Source: Lotus japonicus (lineage: Eukaryota; Streptophyta; Magnoliopsida; Fabales; Fabaceae). Taken from it: 64,000 nt of DNA. Position numbers and translations under genes: made by a program. The notes beneath the pieces were generated by a model. The model made no database searches, was not told the origin of the DNA, and saw nothing but the letters and a program-made list of their open reading frames with translations. Shown one piece after another: positions 22,901 to 33,284 of the stretch (position 1 is the stretch's first letter; each line of letters opens with the position of its first letter). The stretch is taken from contig NC_080044.1 of assembly GCF_012489685.1 (NCBI RefSeq), positions 32,481,021-32,545,020 of the forward strand. Direction: 5' to 3'.

Positions 22901-23601
22901 TATTCTCCAAACATTAATGTCATAATCTAGAGTACCACTGTAAACTAGATAAGAACTACTACTATTTTCATTATCACCACCAGGACCACCAACATTATTG
23001 GAGTCAACCGCCACAGCCAAGCACTTCACTGGCCGCCCATGACCTTCCAACACTGCCAGACTTATTAAACAACAGCAATCACAGCTTTCAAAATAGCATC
23101 CGCTTCGCACGCATACCTCTTCCCAACCCCTCTCCTCCACACCCTCACACTGTTATCGGCCAAACCACTAAACACCAAACCCCCTAAAATTTAGCTGTAA
23201 AAGAAAGCACAATAATTCGCCCCACGCAAGCAGTTTCCTCCTTTAAACATATGAGTATATTTATGATTCAAAATCAAGACACCCTAAGCAACATAGAGGT
23301 AATTCGAAGGGCAATTGACTTAAAAAAAACTCAATTTTGATCAATGAGTGCCAATTATTAAACAATCACCATTACAGAATCAAAAGAAATAGAGAAAAGA
23401 CAAAAAAACTAACAGCTTCTCACGGAGCTCAGGGGTATCTTTAGGGGTTCCGAGGGTGTTGACGAGTCTCTGAAACGTGGACACGGCGGTGTTGATCTGG
23501 AAAATTCCGGCCGCCACCGCTTGCGTAGGGTCCTGCTTCCCGTTGATCGGTCCACACCTCGACCCGAAAGGGCGGCCAGCTTCGATGTCCTGGAAGCTCA
23601 T
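19999..23601 (-). CDS. SYP22: SYP22-like vacuolar syntaxin (Qa-SNARE)
   Basis: Seven exons read on the minus strand: 23414-23601, 22353-22446, 21901-22040, 21550-21624, 20475-20632, 20257-20357 and 19999-20064. All introns are GT-AG and phases match throughout, giving 273 residues (Arabidopsis SYP22 has about 268). The N-terminal Habc bundle includes [11 protein letters not shown] and [19 protein letters not shown]. The SNARE helix ([10 protein letters not shown] to [11 protein letters not shown]) has the zero-layer Gln in HEQGAMIDD. It ends in a hydrophobic tail anchor. In this family it mediates fusion at the prevacuolar compartment and vacuole. The DLAVLV segment favours SYP22/23 over SYP21. 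Intron 1 holds a WD40 pseudogene and intron 4 a LINE fragment, with no harm to the coding exons. The start is fixed by the family's MSFQD N-terminus. Confidence 0.95.
20955..21211 (+). pseudogene. LINE reverse-transcriptase 3' tail in a syntaxin intron
   Basis: On the plus strand, a broken frame resembles the C-terminal tail of plant LINE polyproteins: a WFEH..VWRK segment, [23 protein letters not shown] and IHDRTLW, then the usual stop and a [15 protein letters not shown] end. It lies antisense to the syntaxin in its fourth intron (20633-21549). It is a 5'-truncated dead copy. Confidence 0.6.
22883..23178 (-). pseudogene. WD40 gene fragment (JINGUBANG-like C-terminus) in syntaxin intron 1
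   Basis: On the minus strand, [16 protein letters not shown] is read in one frame. [20 protein letters not shown], then [20 protein letters not shown] and a stop follow in a second frame. These are the last two blades of a plant WD40 protein of the JINGUBANG type. At least one frameshift separates the parts and no start is present. The fragment lies in the same orientation as the host gene, between exon 1 and exon 2. It probably arrived as a captured or copied fragment. Confidence 0.7.
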
Positions 23602-24002
23602 AATTCTGTTGTAATTCGGCGGATTTACCCTAACTTTCCCGAGAAAATCAGGGGAATTTTCCTGAGAAAGGGAAGGAATCGAAGGTGGTGGTGGTGGTGG
23701 TGGTGGCGTTTACCGGGATCGGATTTGGGAATTAGGGCGTGAAGAGAAGGAAAGGAAAGAAGATTTGGTTTCGTTACTTTCTTCGGTGGTGGGTCTCTCT
23801 GTCTGTCTCTATGCATCTCTTGGTTGTAATTCCATACCGCTACGTTGACATGGACCCATTCGGAGCACGTGGCGGGTTTTGATAGGGGGATACTCTAGCA
23901 TCTGTTCTGGTGGCGTCATGGTAAATTAATTCAGCAACGCTATATGACACGTTTAACTTCAAATTATTTCTGATTTATTTAATATTTATTGTAATTGATA
24001 TA
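23602..24002 (-). promoter_or_regulatory. 5' leader and promoter region of the syntaxin gene
   Basis: Upstream of the start codon is GC-richer DNA with a (GGT)7 microsatellite at 23684-23706 (ACC repeats in the transcript sense) and CT-rich runs at 23790-23820. No clear TATA box is visible, as is common for housekeeping plant genes. Short ORFs across the GGT run are artefacts of the repeat. Confidence 0.45.
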
Positions 24003-24153
24003 CACCCCTCTGTGGCTATTATAAGTAAAAAACAAATTTTTAAATTTATTTAATAAATGATGTATCTAGTATATAATAATGATTAGATATATCATTTATT
24101 TAATGAATCTAAAATTTTACTTTTTCTTGCTTATGATAAGACTGGAAGGTGTG
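24003..24153. mobile_element. Stowaway-type MITE
   Basis: The block starts CACCCCTCTGTGGCTATTAT and ends with the diverged complement (GATAAGACTGGAAGGTGTG). Internal arms AATAAATGATGTATCTAG and TAGATATATCATTT pair around 24070-24090. This matches the common CTCCCTCCG-type Tc1/mariner MITE of dicots, with TA at the left flank. Confidence 0.6.
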
Positions 24154-24336
24154 TTTATTTAATTTTAAATTGCGAAGGGAGGACGGTGCGGCTGTCGGTG
24201 GTGATACCTTATTATGAAAATGCTCTCCGCGTTGTGGACATTTTGAAAGGAATTTTATGGGCCATTAATTTATAGAAATAGAGTAGATTTTTTTTATTAC
24301 AGAAATATAGTATATTTTTAGATTGAGAAAAAGGAT

Positions 24337-24493
24337 GATGCGTCGGGGGTGTAATTTTTTTTACACCGTTAACCAATCAGATTTCAAGAATGTGTCACGT
24401 CAATTAATGAAATTAAATAAAAATAGAGATCTTCTCACATCCTGAAAATCTGATTGGTTGATGGTGTAAAAAAACATTACACCATCAGTGCAT
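24337..24493. mobile_element. Palindromic MITE
   Basis: The inverted repeats are about 40 bp long. The left arm is GGTGTAATTTTTTTTACACC followed by AACCAATCAGATTT. The right arm contains AAATCTGATTGGTT followed by GGTGTAAAAAAACATTACACC. Each arm end is itself palindromic. There is no coding, and the ends beyond ATGC are uncertain. Confidence 0.6.
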
Positions 24494-25640
24494 AGAAATT
24501 AAACTCTTATATTTGTGCTTCTAAACAAGTTCCAAGCCCAACCTACAATAAAAATAATACTTGTGCTCTTTTAAAGCCAACACTCTTACATTTGACAGGC
24601 TTGGTTCTCATATCACAGATATCTTCTTGACGATTCAACCAATCAGATTAAAGATTAATGAGTCGAGAACTATATATCAAAATTTCATCCCGGTCTAACA
24701 GTTAACGAGTTCATGCAAATTGTTTTACGGAAAGAGGTCAAAGCTATCAACTGCAGGTGAAACAAGCACCGGAGGAGCATCTAGCACTAGAAGGCCATCA
24801 CATATGTGGAAGACCTAGAATTTTGGAAATAAAATTATTATTTAACTTGCTAATTTACGGTTTAAGCTTGTGTCTTCATGTGGATTTTTGTTTGGGCTTT
24901 TTTATGTTTCTTTATCTTTCTTTCATAGAGATGTGTCATAGATCTTCAATGGACATCTTCTTCTCTGGGTGTTCTTGATGAACTAGTCTTTTCACCAGCA
25001 CTCTCACCCACATCCTCTTCTGCTTTTCATGTCTCGATTGTGCTCATTTTGTTCCAATTTCTTCAAAACCTATTTAAGTAGACATAAATGCTTGACTTGA
25101 GAGAAGTTTCTTAATGGATCTATTATTCAACGTCTTTTTTCCTGTTATGGTTGGATTTGACGTTGACATCTTATTACAAGGAGTTTTCCTAATAAATTAT
25201 TGTGAACAATAGCCTAGAAGGTATGTGCAGTTCATCTTTGGTGAATAGGGCTTATGTTCACAAGAGTTATAACAAGATGTGTTGAATATCTTCTAGCAAG
25301 CTTTTGTACTTAAGCATTGTAGAGTGTGTCTAGCTGTCATTTGAGCGTATTGTATGAGTGTGAATTATATCTTCATTGGCCTTATATTTTCAGCATACTA
25401 GATAAATGGCGTACATTGTCTTGAATTCTTGCTTATGACAATGCTATTTTTATTCCATTGAATCTATATCTTCAATGTACTATATTGCTGAAGACAATGA
25501 ATACTTCAAGAGGAGCTTAGTATAATGAGCTTGTGTGCATTACTCATCAACGATAATCTTTAGCTTTTTGTAGATGATATGACTCGGTAGCATTGTGAGA
25601 CAATAGAATTTTTGTATATTGAATGCACGTTAGAGCTTTG
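24494..25640. other. Unassigned intergenic DNA
   Basis: No gene, domain or terminal repeat could be recognised on either strand. Open frames are short and without motif. Confidence 0.4.
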
Positions 25641-27980
25641 TGTTATGTTCAAACACCTTCATCTTCTATCTTGTTTTGAATGATAACAATTTTCAAGAGT
25701 CTTCCAAGAGTCTATTAAATAATATCTAAAGAATCCTTATTGTTTACTTTTTCAGGAGCTACTTAAAAGTGATTTACTTGTTACGTCTTGGAACTTCATA
25801 TGAATTGAACTTCAGGACAAACAAGCACAGTAAAAGAACTAAGTACTTATGATCTGCTTGCTTCATCTGGGATTTCATATGAATTAAAATTTGGGACAAA
25901 CAAGGACAGTTTAAGTATTTAGTCATCTGCTATATCAGATGATCCCATTGCAAAAAGGAAAAGTCATATCTGCAAGGATCGTCTACACAAGAAAAATATG
26001 AAGCTCAACAAGGCATACTATATCGTCTGACTCAATGATGACAATGAAGATTAAGAAGAAAGTTGAAGATCGTCTTAACAGAAGAAACTGCTACAACAAA
26101 GAGACACGATTCTTCAACGGGAAGATTCTGAGCAAAGCATAAAAGAAGACAAGACAATAGACATCAGAAGCATGATTGAAAGAATAGTTGTCAGTAGAAG
26201 ATCAGAAGACTTTCCAGAAGAAGACCAGGATCGTCTCAAGGAGAAAGACTGATCGTCTGCAAAAGAAAGAAAGGACAACTTGCAAAGGATAATCAATTGT
26301 CCAACTCAAGCTGACCAACCAGAAGAAACTGTGTTAAGAGAAAGCAAACATCATGTCAATATCAAAAAGATCTCTGAAAATACAGAAGAGAGAGAGGTCA
26401 AAGTGCAAAGCTTCAAGCAACCATCAAATATGCACAATGACCAAGGGAAATTATCATAATCTTCAGACCTAAAATTTTCCCTTATCTCTCTAGGAATGGG
26501 ATGAAGTCCATCGTCTATGTTGGCTGTTCCTCAGCAAGACATTATCAGTTCATCCATCTCCAAAGGAAAGAAGCTTCAAGTCATTTTTCCTATAACCATC
26601 GTCCACATCAGAAAGGCAAACATCCTTTGAAAGGTGAAGAGACGACGTTACTCACTAAATTCAAGCTACCTCATCAGTGGAATATGCATCATTGTCTGAT
26701 TGAAGGAAATCCACAAGGAAGCTAGTAAAAGAAGTCTCGACATCTGCAACAGCATGTGATCTGACACGGCGCAGTAACCAAGGCTGAAGGCACAACGCTC
26801 CATCTATCAAAGATGCTTTTGGTCATCTCTATGGATAGTAGCTCCGACTTATGCTAAAAAAATTGAAACTTCCAAAGCAATAGGTTTGCATGCATCGAGC
26901 TGTACTAACTCAACGCGTTTACTGACTTCAACACAGTTCGATGCAACGGTCATAATTTATGTGAAGACCATCCAACGACTAAATCTCTACTCACAAAAGA
27001 TCAGGAGCTATAAATACGAAGACTGAAGACTTCACAAGTTGGCTTTTGCAAGTCCAAACATCATACTTTTAGAAATCTGAATTGGGATTCAATTATAATA
27101 TCCTAACCCAGTTCAGTATTTCCAGACGCTCCTTCAAGATCATATTCCTATTGTATGGAGAAAAGTCTAGAGGCTTAAGCTCAAAAGAAGACATCATCAT
27201 CAGCCTCTGCAACAAGGATAATCGCACTTAGGAGATAGATATTTTATTTTCTTTCTTGTTGTAAAAGAACATAAAGTAAATCTATAATACTTTATAGTTC
27301 TTAATGCTTCATATCACTACTATCCCTCTTATTTATAAGAGATTGTAAAGTAGTAGAAGTGGTATTGAGAAATATCACTTAGGAGAAGTCCTTATAATAC
27401 TTCTAGGGAGGATTCATGTCTAATACTTGTTGGGAGGATTCATGTCTAATGCTCAATGCCTGGAGAAGCAGTGGCCAAAGAATACTCAACTTCCTGAAGA
27501 GGCAGGGACAAAAAATACTTGGTTTGCCCTGAGAGGCAGAGACAAAGAATACTCAATGCCTGGAGAGGCAGTTCTGAAACAATACTTAGCCTAGAGAGGC
27601 TTTCAGAGTACTCAATCCCTGGAGAGGAAGTTCTTAAATAATACTTGTCTAGAGAGGCTATAATACTCAATTCCTAGAGAGGCTGTTGCTAAAGAATACT
27701 CTTGCTTGAGGAGGAAAACTGAAGAATACCTGTAAGGAGGAGTCTTTGGAACTCACCTTTAGTGAAATCTCTGTTAACACCGAGGACTGGATGTAACCCT
27801 ATCATTCTAGGAGTGAACCAGTATAAAAGCTTGTGTGTCATTCTTTCTTTTATTCACTCTTGCTTAACCGCTGCGCCAAACGATTCAGTTCATGGTCTAT
27901 CATCAACCATCGTTTGGATCTTAAAGTTTTTGAACGGCACAATTCAAACCCCCCTTTCTTGTGCATATCTTGGATCATCA
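25641..27980 (+). mobile_element. Copia-type solo LTR of 2.34 kb
   Basis: It starts TGTTATGTTCAAACACC and ends TGGATCATCA, with perfect 5-bp duplications CTTTG at 25636-25640 and 27981-27985. TATAAATA is at 27009-27016. The end carries AATTCAAACCCCCCTTTCTTGTG, typical of plant Copia LTRs. Its body contains a roughly 75-bp imperfect duplication (25780-25920), repeated GATCGTCT words (25975-26700) and a degenerate tandem array (27395-27735). A related LTR start is at 59459. There is no internal region. Confidence 0.85.
27395..27735 (+). repeat. Degenerate tandem array in the Copia-type solo LTR
   Basis: About nine units of roughly 30-45 bp share AATACT(C/T) followed by CCTGGAGAGGCAG-like sequence. 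The related LTR at 59459-60578 has an equivalent array (GGAGAAGTCC with AATACTTG, 60382-60500), so repeats at this site are a feature of the family. Confidence 0.75.
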
Positions 27981-27985
27981 CTTTG

Positions 27986-28720
27986 TGCTTTGTGAGCTTG
28001 TGTTGTCTTCTTATCTTTGCACTGAGCTTTGAGCTTTCTTCTTTCTTTCTTATCACATGATCTTTTGTTCTTGTTTCTGGATAAGACTTTAAGTGGAATA
28101 AGATGATTAACTTTAATTACTTGTCCTCATTAGAACTTAAGAACATGAGATATGTGAGAGACTTGATTGACCTAACAATATTGAGATAAAATGAATTACT
28201 TAATGTAAAGAAGGACAATGGTGAACTTGCAAACCTCAACATGAATGAATTTGAAAATTCAACATTAAGAAATCATATCCAGCGGGCATGTGGTATGGTG
28301 CTGCAGCTTCAAATGAGCATTCGAAGAAGAAGCCAAAAATAAAGAAGAAGAAGCCAAAATGTGGCACTAGTAAGGGTGAGGGGCACAACAAAACAACATT
28401 TCCCCTAAACCAATGAATTCAACTTATAGAAACACAAAGAGATGAACGATTGGGGATAGTGACATTGAACAAGAATTGAACTTGAACATCAGTGAGTAAT
28501 ACAAGTGTTACATTTTTTTATCAACATTATGTAATTAGTAAATGTGGACTAATTATTTTTAGTTGTGTCGTAGGTTGAATCAATGGGACGCATTACTATT
28601 GAAATTAATTCATTCCAAATGTCTTGTTTGTGTATTGTATTGAGTCTATTATGTTTTCTATGTGGTAGTTTATGAGCCTAGTTTCTTATTGTAAGTTTGA
28701 GGCATCCGTACAAATCATTT
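27986..28720. other. Unassigned DNA
   Basis: I recognise no gene or terminal repeat. A Lys-rich AAGAAGAAGCC stretch near 28320-28360 gives a short frame without a domain. Confidence 0.35.
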
Positions 28721-31700
28721 GAACTTCTCTTTTTCCATATATCACCATCATTTCGAGGCGAAACTCTAGGATCTACGAACGTCCGATTCCAATCATCGGA
28801 AGTTTGCCGAGAACGAAACCCTGGTTTTTCAAAACCCTAGAATTTCTCGACAATGAAGACTTTTTCTATCCAGAGCTTCAAATGAATATTCTACACGCGT
28901 ACACCCATTTCTCTTGATGATTTCAATCTTTCTTCAGAAGGAAGTTTTCTATTCCGACATTCGATGCAAAAAGCAACTTATCGGGTAAAATAGTTTTATA
29001 CCGACTATGCTTTAGTTGCCAAAAATACAAAGAGACCTCATTTTAGTTTTGGAATTATTTCGCCAAAACATATCTATTAATTCACGGAGAATGACGCCGG
29101 AAAAATCAGATTCGCGAAACTTTCATTTTCCCGCGAATTTCCAACCTTTATATATAGCAAAGAAAGGAAGAAAAACTCAAATTTTCCTCCATTTTCTCTC
29201 CTCAAACCCGCGGCCAAGAACAAGGAAGAAGGAAGAAGAATTTTGTTCATCGCTTGCTTGATCGTTGATCCGTTAGTTGATGCTTCAAGGTTTCGAGGTA
29301 TAGTCGCTAATCCTTACCTCTGATCGCTTTTTCCATAGCTTTTCTGTAGACTTTTCTGAGCTGATAGTTTATGGGTTTTTGCAAAACTATCCTGAATCTT
29401 TCATTTCTGATTCTAAACCTCTTCTATATGTGCCCAAGATCACTTCTGCCGGATTAGATTTTCCGTTATGTCGCCGGAATTCCGCCGGAATCAATTTTAG
29501 CCTTAAATACCCATTTTTGGAGTTTTTGAGGTAAAGCTTCAACCTTTAGGCTAAAAACTATCGCCTTAGCTTAGTGTTAGTAGGATTAGTTATCATAAAC
29601 GTCGTTAGTAACGTCCCTGCAAAATTTGGTTTTTGGGATTTCAGTTTTGAAATTTCTAAGTTAAAAATCATGACCAAAATACTCCTGCGACAGTTTTTGA
29701 TCCGATAATTTTTCCGAGTTCAGAATACCCTTAGTTACGGCTTATGAAAGCATAGGAACCAAGTTTGATCGAAGAAAAATCGAGCCCCATAATTGCACAA
29801 AGTGGCCGAGCCCTATTAGGGGGGAGGAGGAAAATTTCCTTTTCCGAAAACTTGTCTTTCGCGCTAGTTTATCGTACCTTAGGGTATAGATTACTTCGAG
29901 TAACCTTAGTAAGTATTGATAGCTTAGTTTTCGATAGATTCTGATAGTATTTCTGTGGTTTTGCTTTAAAGGAACTTTTGAGGAATTTCCTGAGGAGCAA
30001 CGCTTTGCTTGTGAGGAAGAGTTTGAAGTTCACCCTGGAGAATCTACAGGTGAGGGCTTCTCACTGAATCTCTAGTTAATACTTAGGGTCGATGCTTTCG
30101 ACATTGTTTACTGTTTATGCACTGGATTGTGTGTGATTGGAAAATGTTTTCTGAGGCTTCGGCTGACAATGTAGATGATGAATCTACTGAATGCTTTTGA
30201 GATTGAATCTTCATGCTAAGTGCTAATTGGGTAATTTAGGATGTGTGGTGCATGCTTTATATGCTAAGTGCTATGTGTTTATTCTGAGATGTATTGTTAT
30301 ATGACATGTTGTTGACTGTGATGAGTTAATCATGCTTTTGTAATGAAATCTGAGATTCTGATTAGTGAGGATTGCGGGCAGGTCATGCCGATTTTATTTT
30401 GAGAGTTTTGAGAAAGTTTGATAGGACGAATGAGATTCGGGCCTTGTTATGATGTGTATGGATCGAGACATTCTCTAGAGTCATTTGGGGATTAGGAGAT
30501 CCCGAGAACTGATAGGATTGGCGATAAGACTAAAAGGATACTATTTTGTAAAGAAAACTCATAAGACATTAAACAACCTCTAAATCTTTAAGTAATGATA
30601 ACAAACTCGAAAGGAAGCTTCGGTTGCAAATCTTAGTTTTGGAAAACGAGAAGTGTCGTCGGATCCGAGTGTTGAGAAAATTGAGAGGCGTTGAGTATGT
30701 GTTGTTGTTGTGCTGTTGGAGCAGCGGTTGTTGTTGTGCTGTTGGAGCAGCTATGTTGTTGGGCTATCCTGGGGATAAGTCCGGGAAACCGTTAGTTTCC
30801 GAGAGTGTGATACTCTGTGCTCGTTGAGCAGTGGTGACCATCGGATTGAGATGAGTCGGATGATTTGGAGATCATCGTGGATTATGTGTTGTCGTGAAGA
30901 AGTGTCTTTTGTCGCAGAATCGACTTTACCTTAGGGTAAGCTTTTAGAGACTTTAATTTACCTAGAACACGTGGCGACGTGTCGAGTGAGATTCGGAGAC
31001 GTTGTTTGTCTAATCATCCTGCATTCATGCAACATTAATGAGGTATTAACACAGGACGTACTCTGGACCTCGTCGGATTCCAAAATGGTCATAAGACCCG
31101 GATTTCCGTGAAAGAGCGTCTGTAGACGTCTCTTGTAGCAGACCGAAATGGCAGACCTACGGGTTACGGCTGATCTGACTACCGCTGTCGTTGGAGTAAG
31201 AGGCACGCGGGCCGAAATGGTCCCACCGTGGCTGGTTCTAGGGCTGATCCGTTGATGTCCATCCGTTCCAGATTGCATATTGGTTGACTGGGTTAACCTG
31301 CATACATATCATGCAACATGCATACTAATTTAGTTGTTGAGTGTGATTGGTAATTGTTAAACCTATTTGGAACATGCTATCTGCTATTATTGCGTTTATG
31401 TTATTATGGAACATGCAACCCTAGGAATAATATCCCTAGCTATAAGCCTAAGTGGCTATTCTATTATCTGTATCTATCGATGTTATTATTTACATAATTC
31501 TTTGGAGTTGACCCTCGCGTCTTCTGTGTGTGCTTTGGCGGACAAACGCCCTTTGTCAGATGTCCACGACGGTCTAGATCATGATGGTTCACCCTTCGGG
31601 GGGAACTAGAGTTGAGATGCTGGAACAGGAGCGCATCGCGGTAGCGAGAGGAGGACGGATGGTGTACTTAGACTAGGTCGTTCTGAATTCAGATTCGGGC

Positions 31701-32203
31701 GACGATCATGCTAGCATGTAGGTTTTAGTGCTGGTGTGAGCTCCTCGAGATGGGATTAGTGTAGGAGTAGAGTCTTAGCTCTGAACATCATTTGTTTTCT
31801 TTGGGGACAGGGTAGTTTCCCACCTATAGCTTTTTGTGTGGTTTCTTTACGGGAATCACAGAGAGTTGGTTGGACTTAGGAGGTCTTGCTTCAGGCCGAT
31901 GGGCCAGCTTATTCTCAGTTTTGAGGGATGGTGTTGCGGACACTTGACCTTTCTTGTGGATTGTACCTTTTGCCTTCGGGCGTTACACTTTTCTTTCCGT
32001 CACTGGAGGTTTACTCGTGACGAGGTTACTACTACAGCGGGGGCTGTTTATATATTGTATATTAGTTCTGATTATTGTTATTGTTGGGTTTTATTTAATT
32101 CAGTCTTGTCTTAGTTATTATAAAAAAAAAAAATATTCACGTTTTTCCGCATTAAGTTTATTTTTGGTTACTAAAGTGACGCCACCGAAATCGGGGTGTT
32201 ACA
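28721..32203 (+). mobile_element. Family-A LTR copy A2, 5'-truncated
   Basis: It is collinear with A1 from the equivalent of A1 position 190 up to the GGGGTGTTACA end at 32203. The first roughly 250 bp of the LTR are missing, and the left junction is abrupt. A TATA run is at 29149-29157. A 25-bp direct duplication (TTGTTGTTGTGCTGTTGGAG) lies near 30701-30750. The LTR-embedded ORF of A4-A6 is broken here: around 31555 the ATG remains but stops follow. It preserves the uninterrupted form of the site where the Sirevirus entered A1. Confidence 0.75.
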
Positions 32204-33284
32204 GGAAGGTTGCAGATGGAGGTTTCAAATTATTTTCTTCCTTTGCTTGCATAATATGTTATGATTTTTTTCAATTTTATTTTACTTTACCTTTAACTTT
32301 CATTCACTCATGTTTGACTTCAAGGTCAATTTCGTTCATCACTTGCCATGCTAATTTCAAATTCTTTTCTTCAGGTTTTTTTTTATAGATATTCCACCAA
32401 AAGAGATTCTTTGGAAGCCATGGATGGTGAGTCCATTTTATATTCTATATGAAATTTTGCAATATTTTGATTTGTTTTTTATTTTTTTTGATTCTCCTTT
32501 GTATGTGATTCTATTTTATTCGTTTTTCTTAATTTGCATCTAAAATTTGTGTCCTATGTTATAGGAGGTGAAACATTGATCTGTGTATGTTTTGATTAAC
32601 CTAATTATTGTCAGTGAAGTGGATTGAGGGAGTGAAAGAATTGAGAGGAGAGAAAGGAGAAGTTGTAGATTTTTTTCCTTGCAACTTTTTTATTTGGTAA
32701 TTTTTTCTTTTTGCCTGCTTCTTGCACCGAGGAAATTAATTATTATTGTTGGTGCTTGCCGTTACAACTACAAAACTACATATCATGGATGAGATTTTAC
32801 TTCTTATCTTTGTTCGCTCAAGCTATACTATTGAGGTTAGACTTTTAAAACTGGTGTTATCCTTTCTAATATGCTAAACGCCTAAACCAATGTTCTAACA
32901 ATAAATTGATTTCCTTGGCTTCCCTGGAAACATTTGACATGAATTTATCCGTAGGTACAGAACGGCAATGAGATGCATACCTCTTTCTGACTACACTCTC
33001 TGATTCTCAGCTAGCTGACGATGAAACATGATTGATGACTCAAGATCTTATCTTGCTCTCATTTTAAGTAAGCCACGAAACATGTGAGACCAGTACTCCT
33101 GGAGGTTTTTCTCAGTCCATTATATGTATATATTCACCAGATAAGAGATAGAGATGTGTGTTTGGTGTTGCACTACTTTGATGCATATGTATATATTCAC
33201 TAGATAAGAGATAGAGATGTGTGTTTGGTGTTGCACTACTGTGATGCATATATAGTTTAACTGACTTAGTTCATCAATTCTACA
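32204..33284. other. Unassigned DNA with a 63-bp tandem duplication
   Basis: No gene is recognised. Two nearly identical 63-bp units start at 33123 and 33186 (TATGTATATATTCAC, then GATAGAGATGTGTG and so on), just left of the Helitron. Confidence 0.6.

Noticed and set aside
23521..23742. ORF with a Trp run across the GGT microsatellite
   Set aside because: It is an artefact of the (GGT)7 repeat antisense to the syntaxin leader and exon 1.
30958..31278. 106-codon ORF in copy A2 resembling that at 62583-63017
   Set aside because: They read opposite strands of the same repeat. The frames are broken in other copies and have no domain, unlike the ORF near the LTR end.
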